DNA from: Chitinophaga sp. 180180018-3
GTDB taxonomy: Bacteria; Bacteroidota; Bacteroidia; Chitinophagales; Chitinophagaceae
Length of the DNA: 64,000 nt
Assembly (NCBI RefSeq): GCF_037893185.1
Contig: NZ_CP140772.1
Span: 372,001 to 436,000 of the forward strand
Reading direction: 5' to 3'
A program made the translations under genes and the position numbers. Within the stretch, counting starts at the first letter, position 1. Every line of letters starts with the position of its first letter. The notes under the pieces were generated by a model that was not told the DNA's origin, did not search any database, and saw nothing but the letters and a program-made list of their open reading frames with translations. Of this stretch, positions 42,361 to 51,099 are shown one piece after another.

Positions 42361-43650
42361 TTACCTGTTCATTTTAGTATCTGAGTTATCACCTTTCTGG
42401 ATAATATAGATATTCTTATTTTCAAAATAGGAAGGTGTATTTTCTCCTTCTTTCAGATACACTGGCTGGAAATTATAGCTGGTGATCGCTCTGGGCGCCT
42501 CACTTACCATACTATTGAAGTACACGCCGTTGTTATGGAGCAGCCTGACAAAATAATAGGTGAGATCAAATCCCTTGAATGCCATATCAGAAGGTCTGGA
42601 TTTATACACTCTTCTGAAATAATCGTTGATGTATTTGCTGTACGCGTCTGATTTATCATTAAAGTAAGGAGAGGAATAATATACCTGCAGGCCTTTCAAC
42701 TCGGGTTCTTTTAATTTGAGCACATCCCAGGTAGGCATACCGAATATCTGCAGCGGGTAAGTAGGTGCTGAAACGCTCAGCTTGCGCAGCAGGGATTTGG
42801 CGCCGGCTTCATCCAGTGCAGTAACGATGATCACATTCGGGCGGTCTGTCAGCAAATACTTGGAGATCTCTTCCGGAGTAGTACCTTCCTGCCAGATTAC
42901 TTCCCGGATCCGTGATTTTTTAGAGTTCTCCATCTTATCATACGAAGATTTGAAATCCGCTGCCAGCCGGCCTTCGAAGGCGGTGTTTCTGCGGAAGAGT
43001 ACGATATTTTTATTGCTGAAAGCATTCTGTACATAATTCTGTATGGCTTCGCAATGCGCTTTCAGGGTGCTGTTGGAGATATAAAGGAACGGGTTGTCGT
43101 TGATACCGGCATCATTAGGGAAGGTACCGGACACAAAGTTGATCTCTTTGTTTTTTGCGAAATCACTGAGTTCTTTCAGTTCCGGGTTGCCTACTGAACC
43201 GATGATGAGGTCGGTTTCGTCCAGCGCCTTGCTACGGATCAATGAAGCTACGCTTTGTCTTGCTTTGCTGTCGTATACAGTTACCCTTAGGTTATAGCCT
43301 TGTTGCTGGAGTGTATCCAGGGCCAGTTGTGCGCCTTCATAGAATTCGAGGCCCGGTAATACGTACCTCGGCATAGTGCGGCCGGGTATATCCGATCCGC
43401 CTGCGAAAGCAGAATCCAGATACAGCGGGGCAAAGAAAGCAATGTTATAGGAAGCTTTCTTCACTTCTTTTCCGAATGCCGCTACGTTAAACGGTGCTTT
43501 AGCTTCAGGTTTTTTCTCATCCGGTTTTTTGGCCGGGGCAGGTTTGCTTAAAGATGGCGGGGGACCGTCTACCTTGCCGGCGGCTTTTCTGGACGAAGAG
43601 CAGGAGCTGATCGCTACCATCAGTGCCAGCGCGGATAACAGGTGCTTCAT
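42361..43650 (-). CDS. Lipoprotein with type 1 periplasmic-binding-protein fold
   Basis: The protein has 429 residues from ATG 43650, giving the lipoprotein signal MKHLLSALALMVAISSC with the lipid-modified Cys17; an ATG at 43668 would add six residues. After a Pro/Lys-rich tether comes a leucine/branched-chain-amino-acid-binding-protein fold (ASYNIAFFAPLYLDSAF, LPGLEFYEGAQLALDTL, LIIGSVGNPELKELSDFA, AFKGFDLTYYFVRLL). No ABC transporter genes are nearby, so it may be a sensor or scaffold rather than a transport protein. It follows guaA on the same strand, a neighbourhood seen in other Bacteroidota. Ligand unknown. Confidence 0.8.
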   Translation of the reverse strand: MKHLLSALALMVAISSCSSSRKAAGKVDGPPPSLSKPAPAKKPDEKKPEAKAPFNVAAFGKEVKKASYNIAFFAPLYLDSAFAGGSDIPGRTMPRYVLPGLEFYEGAQLALDTLQQQGYNLRVTVYDSKARQSVASLIRSKALDETDLIIGSVGNPELKELSDFAKNKEINFVSGTFPNDAGINDNPFLYISNSTLKAHCEAIQNYVQNAFSNKNIVLFRRNTAFEGRLAADFKSSYDKMENSKKSRIREVIWQEGTTPEEISKYLLTDRPNVIIVTALDEAGAKSLLRKLSVSAPTYPLQIFGMPTWDVLKLKEPELKGLQVYYSSPYFNDKSDAYSKYINDYFRRVYKSRPSDMAFKGFDLTYYFVRLLHNNGVYFNSMVSEAPRAITSYNFQPVYLKEGENTPSYFENKNIYIIQKGDNSDTKMNR

Positions 43651-43691
43651 TGAAACTGGTGTGTTCATAATTGGCGCTAATTTACAAAAAT

Positions 43692-43797
43692 CGTTCCGCG
43701 AACGTTGAAAGGCGGAACGGAATGCGAAAAGCTATTAAGGAGGAGGATGAAATGTTTGTCTGGTTCGCTTTCATCGTCCGCTTCAATAGCTTTTCGC
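43692..43797 (-). terminator. Two adjacent hairpins between guaA and the lipoprotein gene
   Basis: A short hairpin, CGTTCCGC (43692-43699) with GCGGAACG (43712-43719), lies beside a longer imperfect one, arms 43724-43752 and 43769-43797 (25 or so of 29 positions pair). They may terminate or attenuate transcription downstream of guaA. Confidence 0.55.
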
Positions 43798-43828
43798 GGT
43801 ATGCTTTAGCCTTTTGCTTCCGGGAGGA

Positions 43829-45367
43829 TTATTCCCATTCTATGGTAGCAGGCGGCTTGGAGCTGATATCGTATACTACGCGGTTAATGCCTTTCACTTT
43901 ATTGATAATATCGTTCGACATTTTCGCGAGGAATTCATACGGAAGATGCGCCCAATCGGCGGTCATACCGTCTACTGAGGTCACAGCGCGCAGCGCCACG
44001 GTAAACTCATAGGTACGTTCGTCGCCCATTACGCCTACGCTTTGCACCGGCAGCAGGATGGTACCCGCCTGCCATACCTTATCGTACAGGCCGGCTTCTC
44101 TCAGTCCTTCGATATACACGTGATCTGCTTCCTGCAGCATATTCACTTTTTCCGGGGTGATGGCGCCGAGGATACGGATAGCCAGACCTGGTCCGGGGAA
44201 TGGATGACGGCCTAGGAAAATATCGCTGATGCCTATTTCGCGGCCTACGCGGCGTACTTCATCTTTAAACAGGAAACGCAGTGGCTCTACCAGCTGCATG
44301 TTCATTTTTTCGGGCAGCCCGCCAACGTTGTGATGGGATTTGATGGTAACAGAAGGGCCATTTACAGAAACGGATTCGATTACATCGGGGTAGATGGTAC
44401 CCTGGCCGAGGAAGGAGATATCGGTGAGCTGGTGGGCTTCCTGCTGGAAAACCTCGATGAACAGGCGACCGATGATCTTACGTTTCTGCTCGGGGTCAGA
44501 TACGTCTTTCAGCTGACCATAGAAGAGATCTTTTGCATTTACTCCTTTCACGTTCAGACCCATATGTTTATAGGATTCCAGCACGGTTTCGAATTCATCT
44601 TTTCTCAACAGTCCGTTATCCACAAATATGCAAAACAGGTTTTTACCGATGGCTTTGTGGATAAGTTCTGCCGCAACAGTGGAATCTACCCCGCCGCTCA
44701 GTGCCATTACCACCCGTTTGTCGCCCACCTGTGCCTTGATCCGTTCAACGGTTTCATGAACAAATGCGGCCGGAGTCCAGTCTTGTTTACACTGACAGAT
44801 ATGAACCAGGAAGTTACGCAGGATCTGTTTGCCTTCCAGGGAGTGGGTTACTTCCGGATGGAACTGCAGGCCAAACACCGGATTAGCGGCTACAGTATTG
44901 CTTTTGAAGGCAGCTACGGGAATATTTTCAGTAGTGGCAATAATTTCAAAGCTTTCGGGGATACGTTTAATAGTATCAGAGTGGCTCATCCACACCTGGC
45001 TGCTGCCAGAGATATCATATAATAATTTCTCCTCTCTGTTGGCATGCTCCATAAAAGCGCGGCCATATTCACGGATGTTGCTTTTAGCTACTTCGCCGCC
45101 GAAGTTTTTGGCCATCAGTTGTGCGCCATAGCAGATACCCAGTACCGGTACTTTCGCCGCAATGGCAGCAATGTCGATATTGGGCGCCTTTTCATCATTT
45201 ACGGAAAAAGGACTGCCGGATAAGATTACACCTTTGATGGTTTCGTCCCAGCTGATCGGCTGGAGACAAGGCTTAATTTCGCAATAAACATTCAGTTCAC
45301 GGATGCTGCGTGCGATCAGCTGTGTATACTGGGAACCGAAATCGAGGATAAGTATCTTTTCTGTCAT
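43829..45367 (-). CDS. guaA: GMP synthase (glutamine-hydrolysing)
   Basis: The 512-residue protein starts at ATG 45367 ([14 protein letters not shown]); a longer frame adds ten non-conserved residues. The N-terminal class I glutamine amidotransferase has the catalytic Cys79 in VLGICYGAQ and the His/Glu pair in [10 protein letters not shown]. The ATP-pyrophosphatase P-loop is [11 protein letters not shown], and the C-terminal dimerisation domain ends with PPATIEWE. It makes GMP from XMP, ATP and glutamine. A -7 box TATCTTTG (45382-45375 on the minus strand) lies 7 bases before the start. Confidence 0.96.
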   Translation of the reverse strand: MTEKILILDFGSQYTQLIARSIRELNVYCEIKPCLQPISWDETIKGVILSGSPFSVNDEKAPNIDIAAIAAKVPVLGICYGAQLMAKNFGGEVAKSNIREYGRAFMEHANREEKLLYDISGSSQVWMSHSDTIKRIPESFEIIATTENIPVAAFKSNTVAANPVFGLQFHPEVTHSLEGKQILRNFLVHICQCKQDWTPAAFVHETVERIKAQVGDKRVVMALSGGVDSTVAAELIHKAIGKNLFCIFVDNGLLRKDEFETVLESYKHMGLNVKGVNAKDLFYGQLKDVSDPEQKRKIIGRLFIEVFQQEAHQLTDISFLGQGTIYPDVIESVSVNGPSVTIKSHHNVGGLPEKMNMQLVEPLRFLFKDEVRRVGREIGISDIFLGRHPFPGPGLAIRILGAITPEKVNMLQEADHVYIEGLREAGLYDKVWQAGTILLPVQSVGVMGDERTYEFTVALRAVTSVDGMTADWAHLPYEFLAKMSNDIINKVKGINRVVYDISSKPPATIEWE

Positions 45368-45374
45368 GGTGGTG

Positions 45375-45382
45375 CAAAGATA
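45375..45382 (-). promoter_or_regulatory. -7 promoter box for guaA
   Basis: TATCTTTG on the minus strand, 7 bases upstream of the guaA start; a TTG lies farther upstream. Very short or absent leader is implied. Confidence 0.5.
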
Positions 45383-45460
45383 TAGCCCTTCTGTCAAATT
45401 CAGATTTTGAAATTCAGAATTAAGAAATCTGGCGTACCTTTCTGCATATAATCTGAACCC

Positions 45461-46198
45461 ATGATATCAACAAAATCTCCCCTATGTCAGACCCTGGTGG
45501 TCTTCACAGTAGCCCTGCTTTTCAATGCCTGTCATGTTATAGGCCAGAACCGCGTAAAAGGAAACGGCCATGTTGTAAAAGAAGACAGGCAGGTAGGCGG
45601 TTTTCATAAAATAAAGTCTGAAGGCTCCATGGATATATATGTTACCCAGGGCCAGGCTAAATCGGCGGTAATAGAGGCGGATGATAATATTGTGCCGCTG
45701 GTAGAACTAGTGCAGGATGGAGACCGCCTGGTGGTGCGCCTGAAAAGAGGCTATGACGTAAGTTCCCACAACCCGATTAATGTTTACCTGACAACGCCCG
45801 AAATTGACGAGGCCAGTTTGGCTGGTTCGGGCAACCTCAATTTTTCCGGTAAGTTCAACGCTAAGTCCGACATGAAATTCAGCGTATCCGGTTCGGGCAA
45901 CCTGAAGGGAGATGTCAACGCGCCTGCCGTTAAAGCCGCCATTGCCGGTTCAGGAGATATCGACCTGCAGGGTGAAACCAAAGATGTGAACCTGTCGATA
46001 GCAGGCAGTGGGAATTTTGGAGGAGATCAGCTCATGTCTGAGAATGTAAACGTCAGTATCGCCGGCAGCGGTAACGCAAATGTTTATGCCAGTGTGAAAC
46101 TGACCGCAAAAATTGCCGGTTCCGGAGATGTTAACTATAAAGGTAGTCCGTCGGTATCTTCTTCTGTAGCCGGTTCCGGTTCTGTTAATAAAAGATAG
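45461..46198 (+). CDS. Head-GIN (DUF2807) putative auto-transporter adhesin-like protein
   Basis: The 245-residue protein has an N-terminal export signal with a possible lipid-modified Cys24 (LLFNACHV; the lipobox is imperfect). The mature part is a DUF2807 domain: a right-handed beta-helix-like stack with repeated GSGN and AGSGD turns ([70 protein letters not shown]). Such proteins are common and of unknown role in Bacteroidota; a surface or periplasmic stress-related function is suspected. It stands alone, followed by a 322-base region. Confidence 0.85.
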   Translation: MISTKSPLCQTLVVFTVALLFNACHVIGQNRVKGNGHVVKEDRQVGGFHKIKSEGSMDIYVTQGQAKSAVIEADDNIVPLVELVQDGDRLVVRLKRGYDVSSHNPINVYLTTPEIDEASLAGSGNLNFSGKFNAKSDMKFSVSGSGNLKGDVNAPAVKAAIAGSGDIDLQGETKDVNLSIAGSGNFGGDQLMSENVNVSIAGSGNANVYASVKLTAKIAGSGDVNYKGSPSVSSSVAGSGSVNKR

Positions 46199-46520
46199 CC
46201 CCCAATATTTACAAATTTTTAACATTTTCTGTATCATATTTGCACCTGGTTCTGTGTTTATAGAAAAGTTTTAAACTGCACAACCAAAAGTCCTTGAGCC
46301 CAGGTACAGCATTCGCTATTATAGGGGTTGATGCTGTACCTTGGCTGGGGCACAAGACAATAACCCCGCATCAATACCCCATCTTTCCACAATCACGTCA
46401 AATTATCATTAAATCACATGAATGATGTCTCTTTTTTTGTATGTTTACAGCTTGAATTGTAGATGTTACCGTTTGAGTTGTTGATTTACCGTTTTGAATT
46501 GTTGAACTCCTATTCCTTTT
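46199..46520. promoter_or_regulatory. 322-base non-coding region upstream of darA
   Basis: No gene is seen here. It contains a 16-bp hairpin (46297-46312 with 46331-46346, one mismatch), an alternative pairing of GGGGTTGATGC (46324-46334) with GCATCAATACCCC (46368-46380) that excludes the first, and the three phased direct repeats described separately at 46445-46505. Confidence 0.6.
46445..46505 (+). promoter_or_regulatory. Three phased direct repeats upstream of darA (candidate LytTR-type operator)
   Basis: The 12-mers TTGAATTGTAGA (46452), TTGAGTTGTTGA (46473) and TTGAATTGTTGA (46494) are spaced exactly 21 bases apart, two helical turns. Each is preceded by TTAC (46445, 46466, 46486). The combined units contain ACAGCTTGA, ACCGTTTGA and ACCGTTTTGA, which resemble the ACCGTT-type half-sites bound as 21-base-phased direct repeats by LytTR/AlgR-family regulators. 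The last repeat ends 15 bases before the darA start codon. The repeats are certain; the regulator family is inference. Confidence 0.65.
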
Positions 46521-47441
46521 ATGAACGAAAGACCGAGGATCCTGGTAGTATATTTTACACAAACAGGGCAATTGAAGAGGATTATTGATCATGTGCTGGC
46601 CCCTTTGGAAGGCAAGGCCGATATAACGTTCGAGCAACTCGTACCAGTAACGCCCTTCCCTTTTCCGTGGGGAAAACAACAGTTTTATGATACTATGCCG
46701 GAAACCGTTCAGGGAACTCCACGGGCTATTCAGCCGTTGAAAGTGGATGTGAATGCATCTTTCGACCTTGTGATACTGGCCTACCAGCCCTGGTTCCTGT
46801 CGCCCTCCCAGCCAACCGCTGCTTTCCTGCAGAGTGAGCAGGGCCGTCAGTTACTGAAAGGCAAAAAAGTAATGACACTGTTGGGCAGCCGCAATATGTG
46901 GCTGAATGCCCAGGAAAAAGTGAAAAACTACCTGCAACAGGCAGGGGCTACTTTAGTAGGGAACATTGTACTGGTAGATAAATCTCCTAATCTGGTATCG
47001 CTGATCACCATTCTCCGCTGGGCCTTCAAGGGAAAGAAAGAGGCTACCCGTTTTTTACCACAGGCAGGAGTACAGGAAAAGGAAATCCTTGCTTCCAACC
47101 GTTTCGCCGGACCTATCGGCAGTGTGCTGAACAACAGGCAGTGGGATGACCTGCATCCGCAGCTGCTGGCACTGGATTCGGTAGAGCTGTTACCCAACCT
47201 GGTAGTGCTGGAAGCCAAAGGAATCAAAGCCTTCCGTTTCTGGGCGAAGTTTATCAGCGCCAAAGGTGGCCCCGGTGCCCCCTCCCGTCAGGGCAGGGTG
47301 AGCATGTACAGGGGATTGCTGCTGGTCGGCATTTTTGTACTCAGCCCCATATCCCTGATCACATCTCTTATACAGCTAAACCTGAAGAAGAATGAGCTGC
47401 TCCGTGAGGTTGAATATTACAAGGGTATCTCCCTGCGTTAG
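46521..47441 (+). CDS. darA: Dialkylresorcinol biosynthesis protein DarA
   Basis: The 306-residue protein starts ILVVYFTQTGQLKRIIDHVL, a flavodoxin-like phosphate-binding start, and belongs to the DarA family that, with the ketosynthase DarB, makes 2,5-dialkylresorcinols, the lipid part of flexirubin pigments. DarA is thought to aromatise the cyclohexanedione made by DarB. Conserved-looking segments include LILAYQPWFLSPSQP, TLLGSRNMWLNAQE and, near the C-terminus, a single membrane helix GLLLVGIFVLSPISLITSLI (about 267-288), placing it at the inner membrane. It is the first gene of the locus, and darB follows 187 bases later. Confidence 0.85.
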   Translation: MNERPRILVVYFTQTGQLKRIIDHVLAPLEGKADITFEQLVPVTPFPFPWGKQQFYDTMPETVQGTPRAIQPLKVDVNASFDLVILAYQPWFLSPSQPTAAFLQSEQGRQLLKGKKVMTLLGSRNMWLNAQEKVKNYLQQAGATLVGNIVLVDKSPNLVSLITILRWAFKGKKEATRFLPQAGVQEKEILASNRFAGPIGSVLNNRQWDDLHPQLLALDSVELLPNLVVLEAKGIKAFRFWAKFISAKGGPGAPSRQGRVSMYRGLLLVGIFVLSPISLITSLIQLNLKKNELLREVEYYKGISLR

Positions 47442-47628
47442 AAATCCTGCGAACGAGGATTGTATTTTAAGCAGGTGGCGTGATAGTTGTATTTCCATTT
47501 AGAATTCTATATTTACGGCTGTATAAAACATATTTTAAATAAATATATTTAACGCGGAGAGCTGACCGAAAGGCAGGTAAGCTCTGACCAGATTTTACTT
47601 GTAGCCTTACTAAGATGAATAAAAGCAA

Positions 47629-48765
47629 ATGAAGGAAGTTTATATTACCAGGCTGTCTAAATTTTTACCGAACAAGCCTGTTGAAAATGATGAAATGGAG
47701 AGCATTCTCGGCATGGTTGATGGCAAAGCTTCCCGTGCGCGTTTGAAGATTCTGGGTAACAATAAAATAAAAACTCGTTACTACTCTTTAGACAAGGAAG
47801 GAAATTCCACTCATTCCAACGCGGAAATGACGGCAAATGCAGTTGAACAATTATTTGATGAAAAGTTTCCTATCAGCAAATTAGAGTTACTGGCCTGCGG
47901 AACTACCTCTCCCGATCAGTTGTTGCCCAATCACGCAGCAATGGTGCATGGCTTGCTGAAATGTCAGCCGGTAGAGCTGATTGCAGCCACTGGCGCCTGT
48001 GCAGCGGGGATGCAGGCATTTAAATATGCCTGGATGTCGATCCGTTGCGGTAATTCTTCCAACGCGGTAAGCACCGGTTCTGAGAAATTCTCCGCCTGGA
48101 TGCTGGCAGAGAAATTCCAGCCTGAAGCAGAAAATCTGAAGAGCCTGGATGAGAATCCTATCATTGCTTTTGAAAAAGACTTCCTCCGCTGGATGCTTTC
48201 TGATGGCGCCAGTGCAGCATTATTCCAGGATAAACCTAATGAAGAAGGGCTTTCCCTCCGGGTCGACTGGGTAGAAATCCTCTCTTATGCGAACGAGCTG
48301 GAAACCTGTATGTATGCCGGTTCCATCAAGAACCCGGATGGTACCACCAAAGGCTGGATTGATATGACACCGGATGAGTGGGCACAGCACAGCGTATTTT
48401 CCTTCAAACAGGATACCCGCCTGCTGGGTAAAAATATAGTTCCCTCCGGCGCTCAGATGTGGAAAGAGCTTGTAGAAAGACATCAGATCAACCTCGATGA
48501 AATTGATTTCTTCCTGCCTCACCTGTCGTCAGAATTCTTCCGACTGAAAATAGATGAAGAGATTACCCGTCTGGGTGTGCCTATCCCATTGGAAAGATGG
48601 TTTACCAACCTGGCTAATGTGGGTAACGTAGGAACAGCCTCTCCTTATCTGATGCTGGAAGAACTGATGAATACCGGCCGCTTTAAAAAAGGACAGAAAG
48701 TAGTGATGATGGTGCCGGAAAGCGCACGTTTCTCATATGCTTACGCTCACATCACGGTGGTGTAA
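47629..48765 (+). CDS. darB: Dialkylresorcinol ketosynthase DarB (KAS III-like)
   Basis: The 378-residue thiolase-fold protein is a beta-ketoacyl-ACP synthase III homolog with an intact triad: Cys124 in ATGACAAGMQA, His298 in FLPHLSSEF and Asn330/333 in NLANVGNVGTA. DarB condenses two beta-ketoacyl thioesters into a cyclohexanedione that DarA oxidises to a dialkylresorcinol. Its ATG overlaps the stop of a five-codon ORF (47615-47632, ATGA overlap), which could couple translation. The leader (47442-47628) contains a hairpin (AGAGCT with AGCTCT, about 47559-47588). Confidence 0.88.
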   Translation: MKEVYITRLSKFLPNKPVENDEMESILGMVDGKASRARLKILGNNKIKTRYYSLDKEGNSTHSNAEMTANAVEQLFDEKFPISKLELLACGTTSPDQLLPNHAAMVHGLLKCQPVELIAATGACAAGMQAFKYAWMSIRCGNSSNAVSTGSEKFSAWMLAEKFQPEAENLKSLDENPIIAFEKDFLRWMLSDGASAALFQDKPNEEGLSLRVDWVEILSYANELETCMYAGSIKNPDGTTKGWIDMTPDEWAQHSVFSFKQDTRLLGKNIVPSGAQMWKELVERHQINLDEIDFFLPHLSSEFFRLKIDEEITRLGVPIPLERWFTNLANVGNVGTASPYLMLEELMNTGRFKKGQKVVMMVPESARFSYAYAHITVV

Positions 48766-48795
48766 AGCAGGCGATAACTTCTAAAAACTGCAGTC

Positions 48796-49194
48796 ATGAA
48801 AAAAGAAGAAGTACCTCAGGATGGCGATAATCTGCATCAGGGTACATTCAAGCAGATTATGTATGCGGTGGATAATTCCGGTAATTATGTACAGGTGCAG
48901 AGTGCAGGCTGGGAGCCTGAGAACATTGCACTTGGTCAGGCCTGGGAAGAAGTGAATGAAAGGGTAAAACAGGCCCGGGCACGGGTAGAAGCCGGAGAAA
49001 TAAGCCCCGTTGTTTATTACATGGAAAAAAACCTGATGGATCTGCCATTGCTGGCCAGCTATGTAGGGAAATTCCAATGGCAGGTTAAACGGCATATGAA
49101 GCCGGATGTTTTTAAAACACTCAGCCCTAAAATGTTACAACGCTACGCCGAAGCATTTAAGATCAGCATTGAAGATTTACAACAGATTAAATAA
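48796..49194 (+). CDS. Unknown 132-residue protein of the dar locus
   Basis: The protein is cytoplasmic by composition, with no signal peptide or membrane segment. The N-terminal part (MKKEEVPQDGDNLHQGTFKQ, then YAVDNSGNYVQVQSAGWEPEN) looks like short beta strands; the middle is helical (QAWEEVNERVKQARARVEAGE), and the C-terminus (FKTLSPKMLQRYAEAFKISIEDLQQI) resembles the last helices of a helix-turn-helix protein. I do not recognise a family. It starts 30 bases after darB, so a role in the pathway (ACP-like adaptor, regulator or chaperone) is possible. Its stop codon abuts the dispersed repeat that begins the 49.2 kb hairpin. Confidence 0.75.
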   Translation: MKKEEVPQDGDNLHQGTFKQIMYAVDNSGNYVQVQSAGWEPENIALGQAWEEVNERVKQARARVEAGEISPVVYYMEKNLMDLPLLASYVGKFQWQVKRHMKPDVFKTLSPKMLQRYAEAFKISIEDLQQIK

Positions 49195-49311
49195 TTACGA
49201 ATTAGGAATTACGAATTACGAATGATGAGCGGAGATTTTAACGAATGATTTTAATTACTGACATCATCCGCTAAAATCTCCGCTCATCATTCGTAATTCG
49301 TAATTCGTAAT
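49193..49311. terminator. Long hairpin with dispersed GAATTACG repeats
   Basis: Core arms 49206-49240 and 49272-49306 are perfect 35-base inverted repeats; pairing extends outward with mismatches. The left end (49193-49210) is shared with 55057-55074. It would terminate transcription between the darA-darB part and the btrH-like gene. Confidence 0.75.
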
Positions 49312-49326
49312 TCTTTATTCTCTCGT

Positions 49327-50334
49327 ATGAACAATACTTTTTTCCAGCACACACAAACTGCACATTGTGAGAGTGGAGTGATATCAAACCTGCTAGGGCA
49401 TTATGGGTTAAAGATCAGTGAGCCTATGGCATTTGGCATTGGCGCAGGCATTTTTTTCGGACATCTTCCGTTTGTTAAAGTGAACGGAGTGCCGGGTACT
49501 ACCTACCGGATCTGGCCTGGAGCCATTTTCCAGCGGGTGTGCAAGCAGTTGGGAGTGAGAATGGAAGTGGAAAAGTTTTCTTCTCCGGAAAAAGGAATGA
49601 AAGAACTGGACAAGGTAATCGAAGCGGGTATCCCGGTGGGATTGCTTTCCAGCGTTTATTACCTGCCGTATTTCCCGCCATCTTACCGGTTCCATTTTAA
49701 TGCACATAACCTGGTAGTATATGGCAAACAGGGCGATGGGCATTACCTGGTAAGTGATCCGGTGATGGATACCGTTACCACTATCGACCCGGAAAGCCTG
49801 ATACAGGCGCGCTTTGCCAAAGGATTTCCTGCTCCCAGGGGAAAGATGTACTATCCGGTACATGTACCACCGGCCGGCTCTTTAGAGAAGCCGATCAAAG
49901 CAGGAATCGAACAGGCATGCCACTATATGCTGAAAATACCTATACCGCTGTTTGGGGTGAAAGGTATTCGTTACCTGGCGAAGAAAGTAAGCAACTATGC
50001 TGAAAATCCGGGAGACCGCAAGGCCGCGCTTTACCTGGGTAATGTGATCCGTATGCAGGAAGAAATTGGTACAGGCGGAGCAGGTTTCCGTTTTCTGTAT
50101 GCCGCTTTCCTGCAGGAAGCAGCAGTGTTGCTGAATAAGAGCGAGCTGAGCAAACTGGCAGGTGAACTGACGCAAACGGGAGACCTATGGCGTAATTTCG
50201 CATTCGCAGCAGGCAGGGTTTGTAAGAGCCGTTCCGCGAATGATGTGTCTTATAAAGAACTCGGTGAAATGTTGCTGCAGTGCGCCGCTGCTGAAGAAGC
50301 TTTCTTCAGAAAGCTGGCCAGGGTGAATTTGTAA
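49327..50334 (+). CDS. BtrH N-terminal-domain protein, putative acyltransferase
   Basis: The 335-residue protein has the papain-like BtrH_N fold: Cys14 in TAHCESGVISNLL, His127 in HFNAHNLVVYG and Asp144 in YLVSDPVM form the likely catalytic set, followed by a helical C-terminal part (DUF4872-like, about 185-335). In butirosin biosynthesis BtrH moves an acyl chain from an ACP to an amine of the antibiotic. Here, between darB and an ACP/ketosynthase set, it is a good candidate to transfer an ACP-bound acyl or polyene chain to the resorcinol hydroxyl, making the ester bond that characterises flexirubins. The family call is firm; the reaction is inference. Confidence 0.82.
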   Translation: MNNTFFQHTQTAHCESGVISNLLGHYGLKISEPMAFGIGAGIFFGHLPFVKVNGVPGTTYRIWPGAIFQRVCKQLGVRMEVEKFSSPEKGMKELDKVIEAGIPVGLLSSVYYLPYFPPSYRFHFNAHNLVVYGKQGDGHYLVSDPVMDTVTTIDPESLIQARFAKGFPAPRGKMYYPVHVPPAGSLEKPIKAGIEQACHYMLKIPIPLFGVKGIRYLAKKVSNYAENPGDRKAALYLGNVIRMQEEIGTGGAGFRFLYAAFLQEAAVLLNKSELSKLAGELTQTGDLWRNFAFAAGRVCKSRSANDVSYKELGEMLLQCAAAEEAFFRKLARVNL

Positions 50335-50349
50335 ACCAATATAGCATTG

Positions 50350-51099
50350 ATGATGTCTGGTATATCCGTAAAAGATCTGCACAAAACCTATAAAGGAAGC
50401 CTGGAGCCTACACTGAAAGGATTGACATTTCAGTTCAGCAAAGGGAAGATAGCCGGGTTGCTGGGCCCCAATGGCGCCGGGAAAACCACTACTATCGCTA
50501 TCCTGTGTGGCATTGTGAAGGGAGATAGCGGAGATGTGGCTATACACGGAATCCGCCAGCAGGCAGCCCAGCGGGAAGCCATTAAGAAGATGATTGGAGT
50601 GGTGCCCCAGCAGATTGCCTTGTATCCACAGTTATCTGCTGTGGAAAACCTTACTTATTTCGGCAATCTGTACGGCTTTAAAGGGAAACCGCTGGAACAG
50701 AAAATCATGCAGTATCTCGAATGGTTCGGGCTGGAGAAAAGCGCACATAAAGAGATCCATAAGTATTCGGGTGGCATGAAACGCCGTGCAAATATCATTG
50801 CTGCTATCCTGCACGATCCGAAACTACTGATCCTGGACGAACCTACTGCCGGTGTGGATGTACAGTCGCGCAGCATGATTCTCCAGTTTCTGCGCGATTA
50901 CAATAAACAGGGAGCCACTGTGCTCTATACCTCCCACCTGTTGGAAGAAGCCCAGTCGATCTGTGAAGAAGTTGTGATTATGGACGGAGGCAGAATGATC
51001 GTTCAGGGGAATCCGCAGGCATTGATCGGACAACATGCAGCATGCCGTAATCTGGAAGACATCTTCCTACATTATACCGGCCATGCTGTAAGAGATTAG
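50350..51099 (+). CDS. ABC transporter ATP-binding protein of the dar locus
   Basis: The 249-residue ATPase uses ATG 50350 or 50353 (a TTG precedes them). It has Walker A GPNGAGKTTT, Q-loop VPQQIALYP, signature YSGGMKRRANI, Walker B LLILDEPTAGVD and H-loop LYTSHLLEEAQ. This is the drug/polymer-export type (ABCA/NodI/DrrA-like) that pairs with ABC-2 permeases. The permease gene follows 62 bases later, and the pair lies inside the resorcinol locus, so it probably exports the lipid product or its precursor to the envelope. Confidence 0.9.
   Translation: MMSGISVKDLHKTYKGSLEPTLKGLTFQFSKGKIAGLLGPNGAGKTTTIAILCGIVKGDSGDVAIHGIRQQAAQREAIKKMIGVVPQQIALYPQLSAVENLTYFGNLYGFKGKPLEQKIMQYLEWFGLEKSAHKEIHKYSGGMKRRANIIAAILHDPKLLILDEPTAGVDVQSRSMILQFLRDYNKQGATVLYTSHLLEEAQSICEEVVIMDGGRMIVQGNPQALIGQHAACRNLEDIFLHYTGHAVRD

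Noticed and set aside
42361..43650. Branched-chain amino-acid ABC import system
   Set aside because: Only the binding-protein-like lipoprotein is present; no permease or ATPase genes are adjacent.
46445..46505. A CRISPR array
   Set aside because: Only three short imperfect repeats with 9-base spacers; no cas genes. They fit phased operator sites better.
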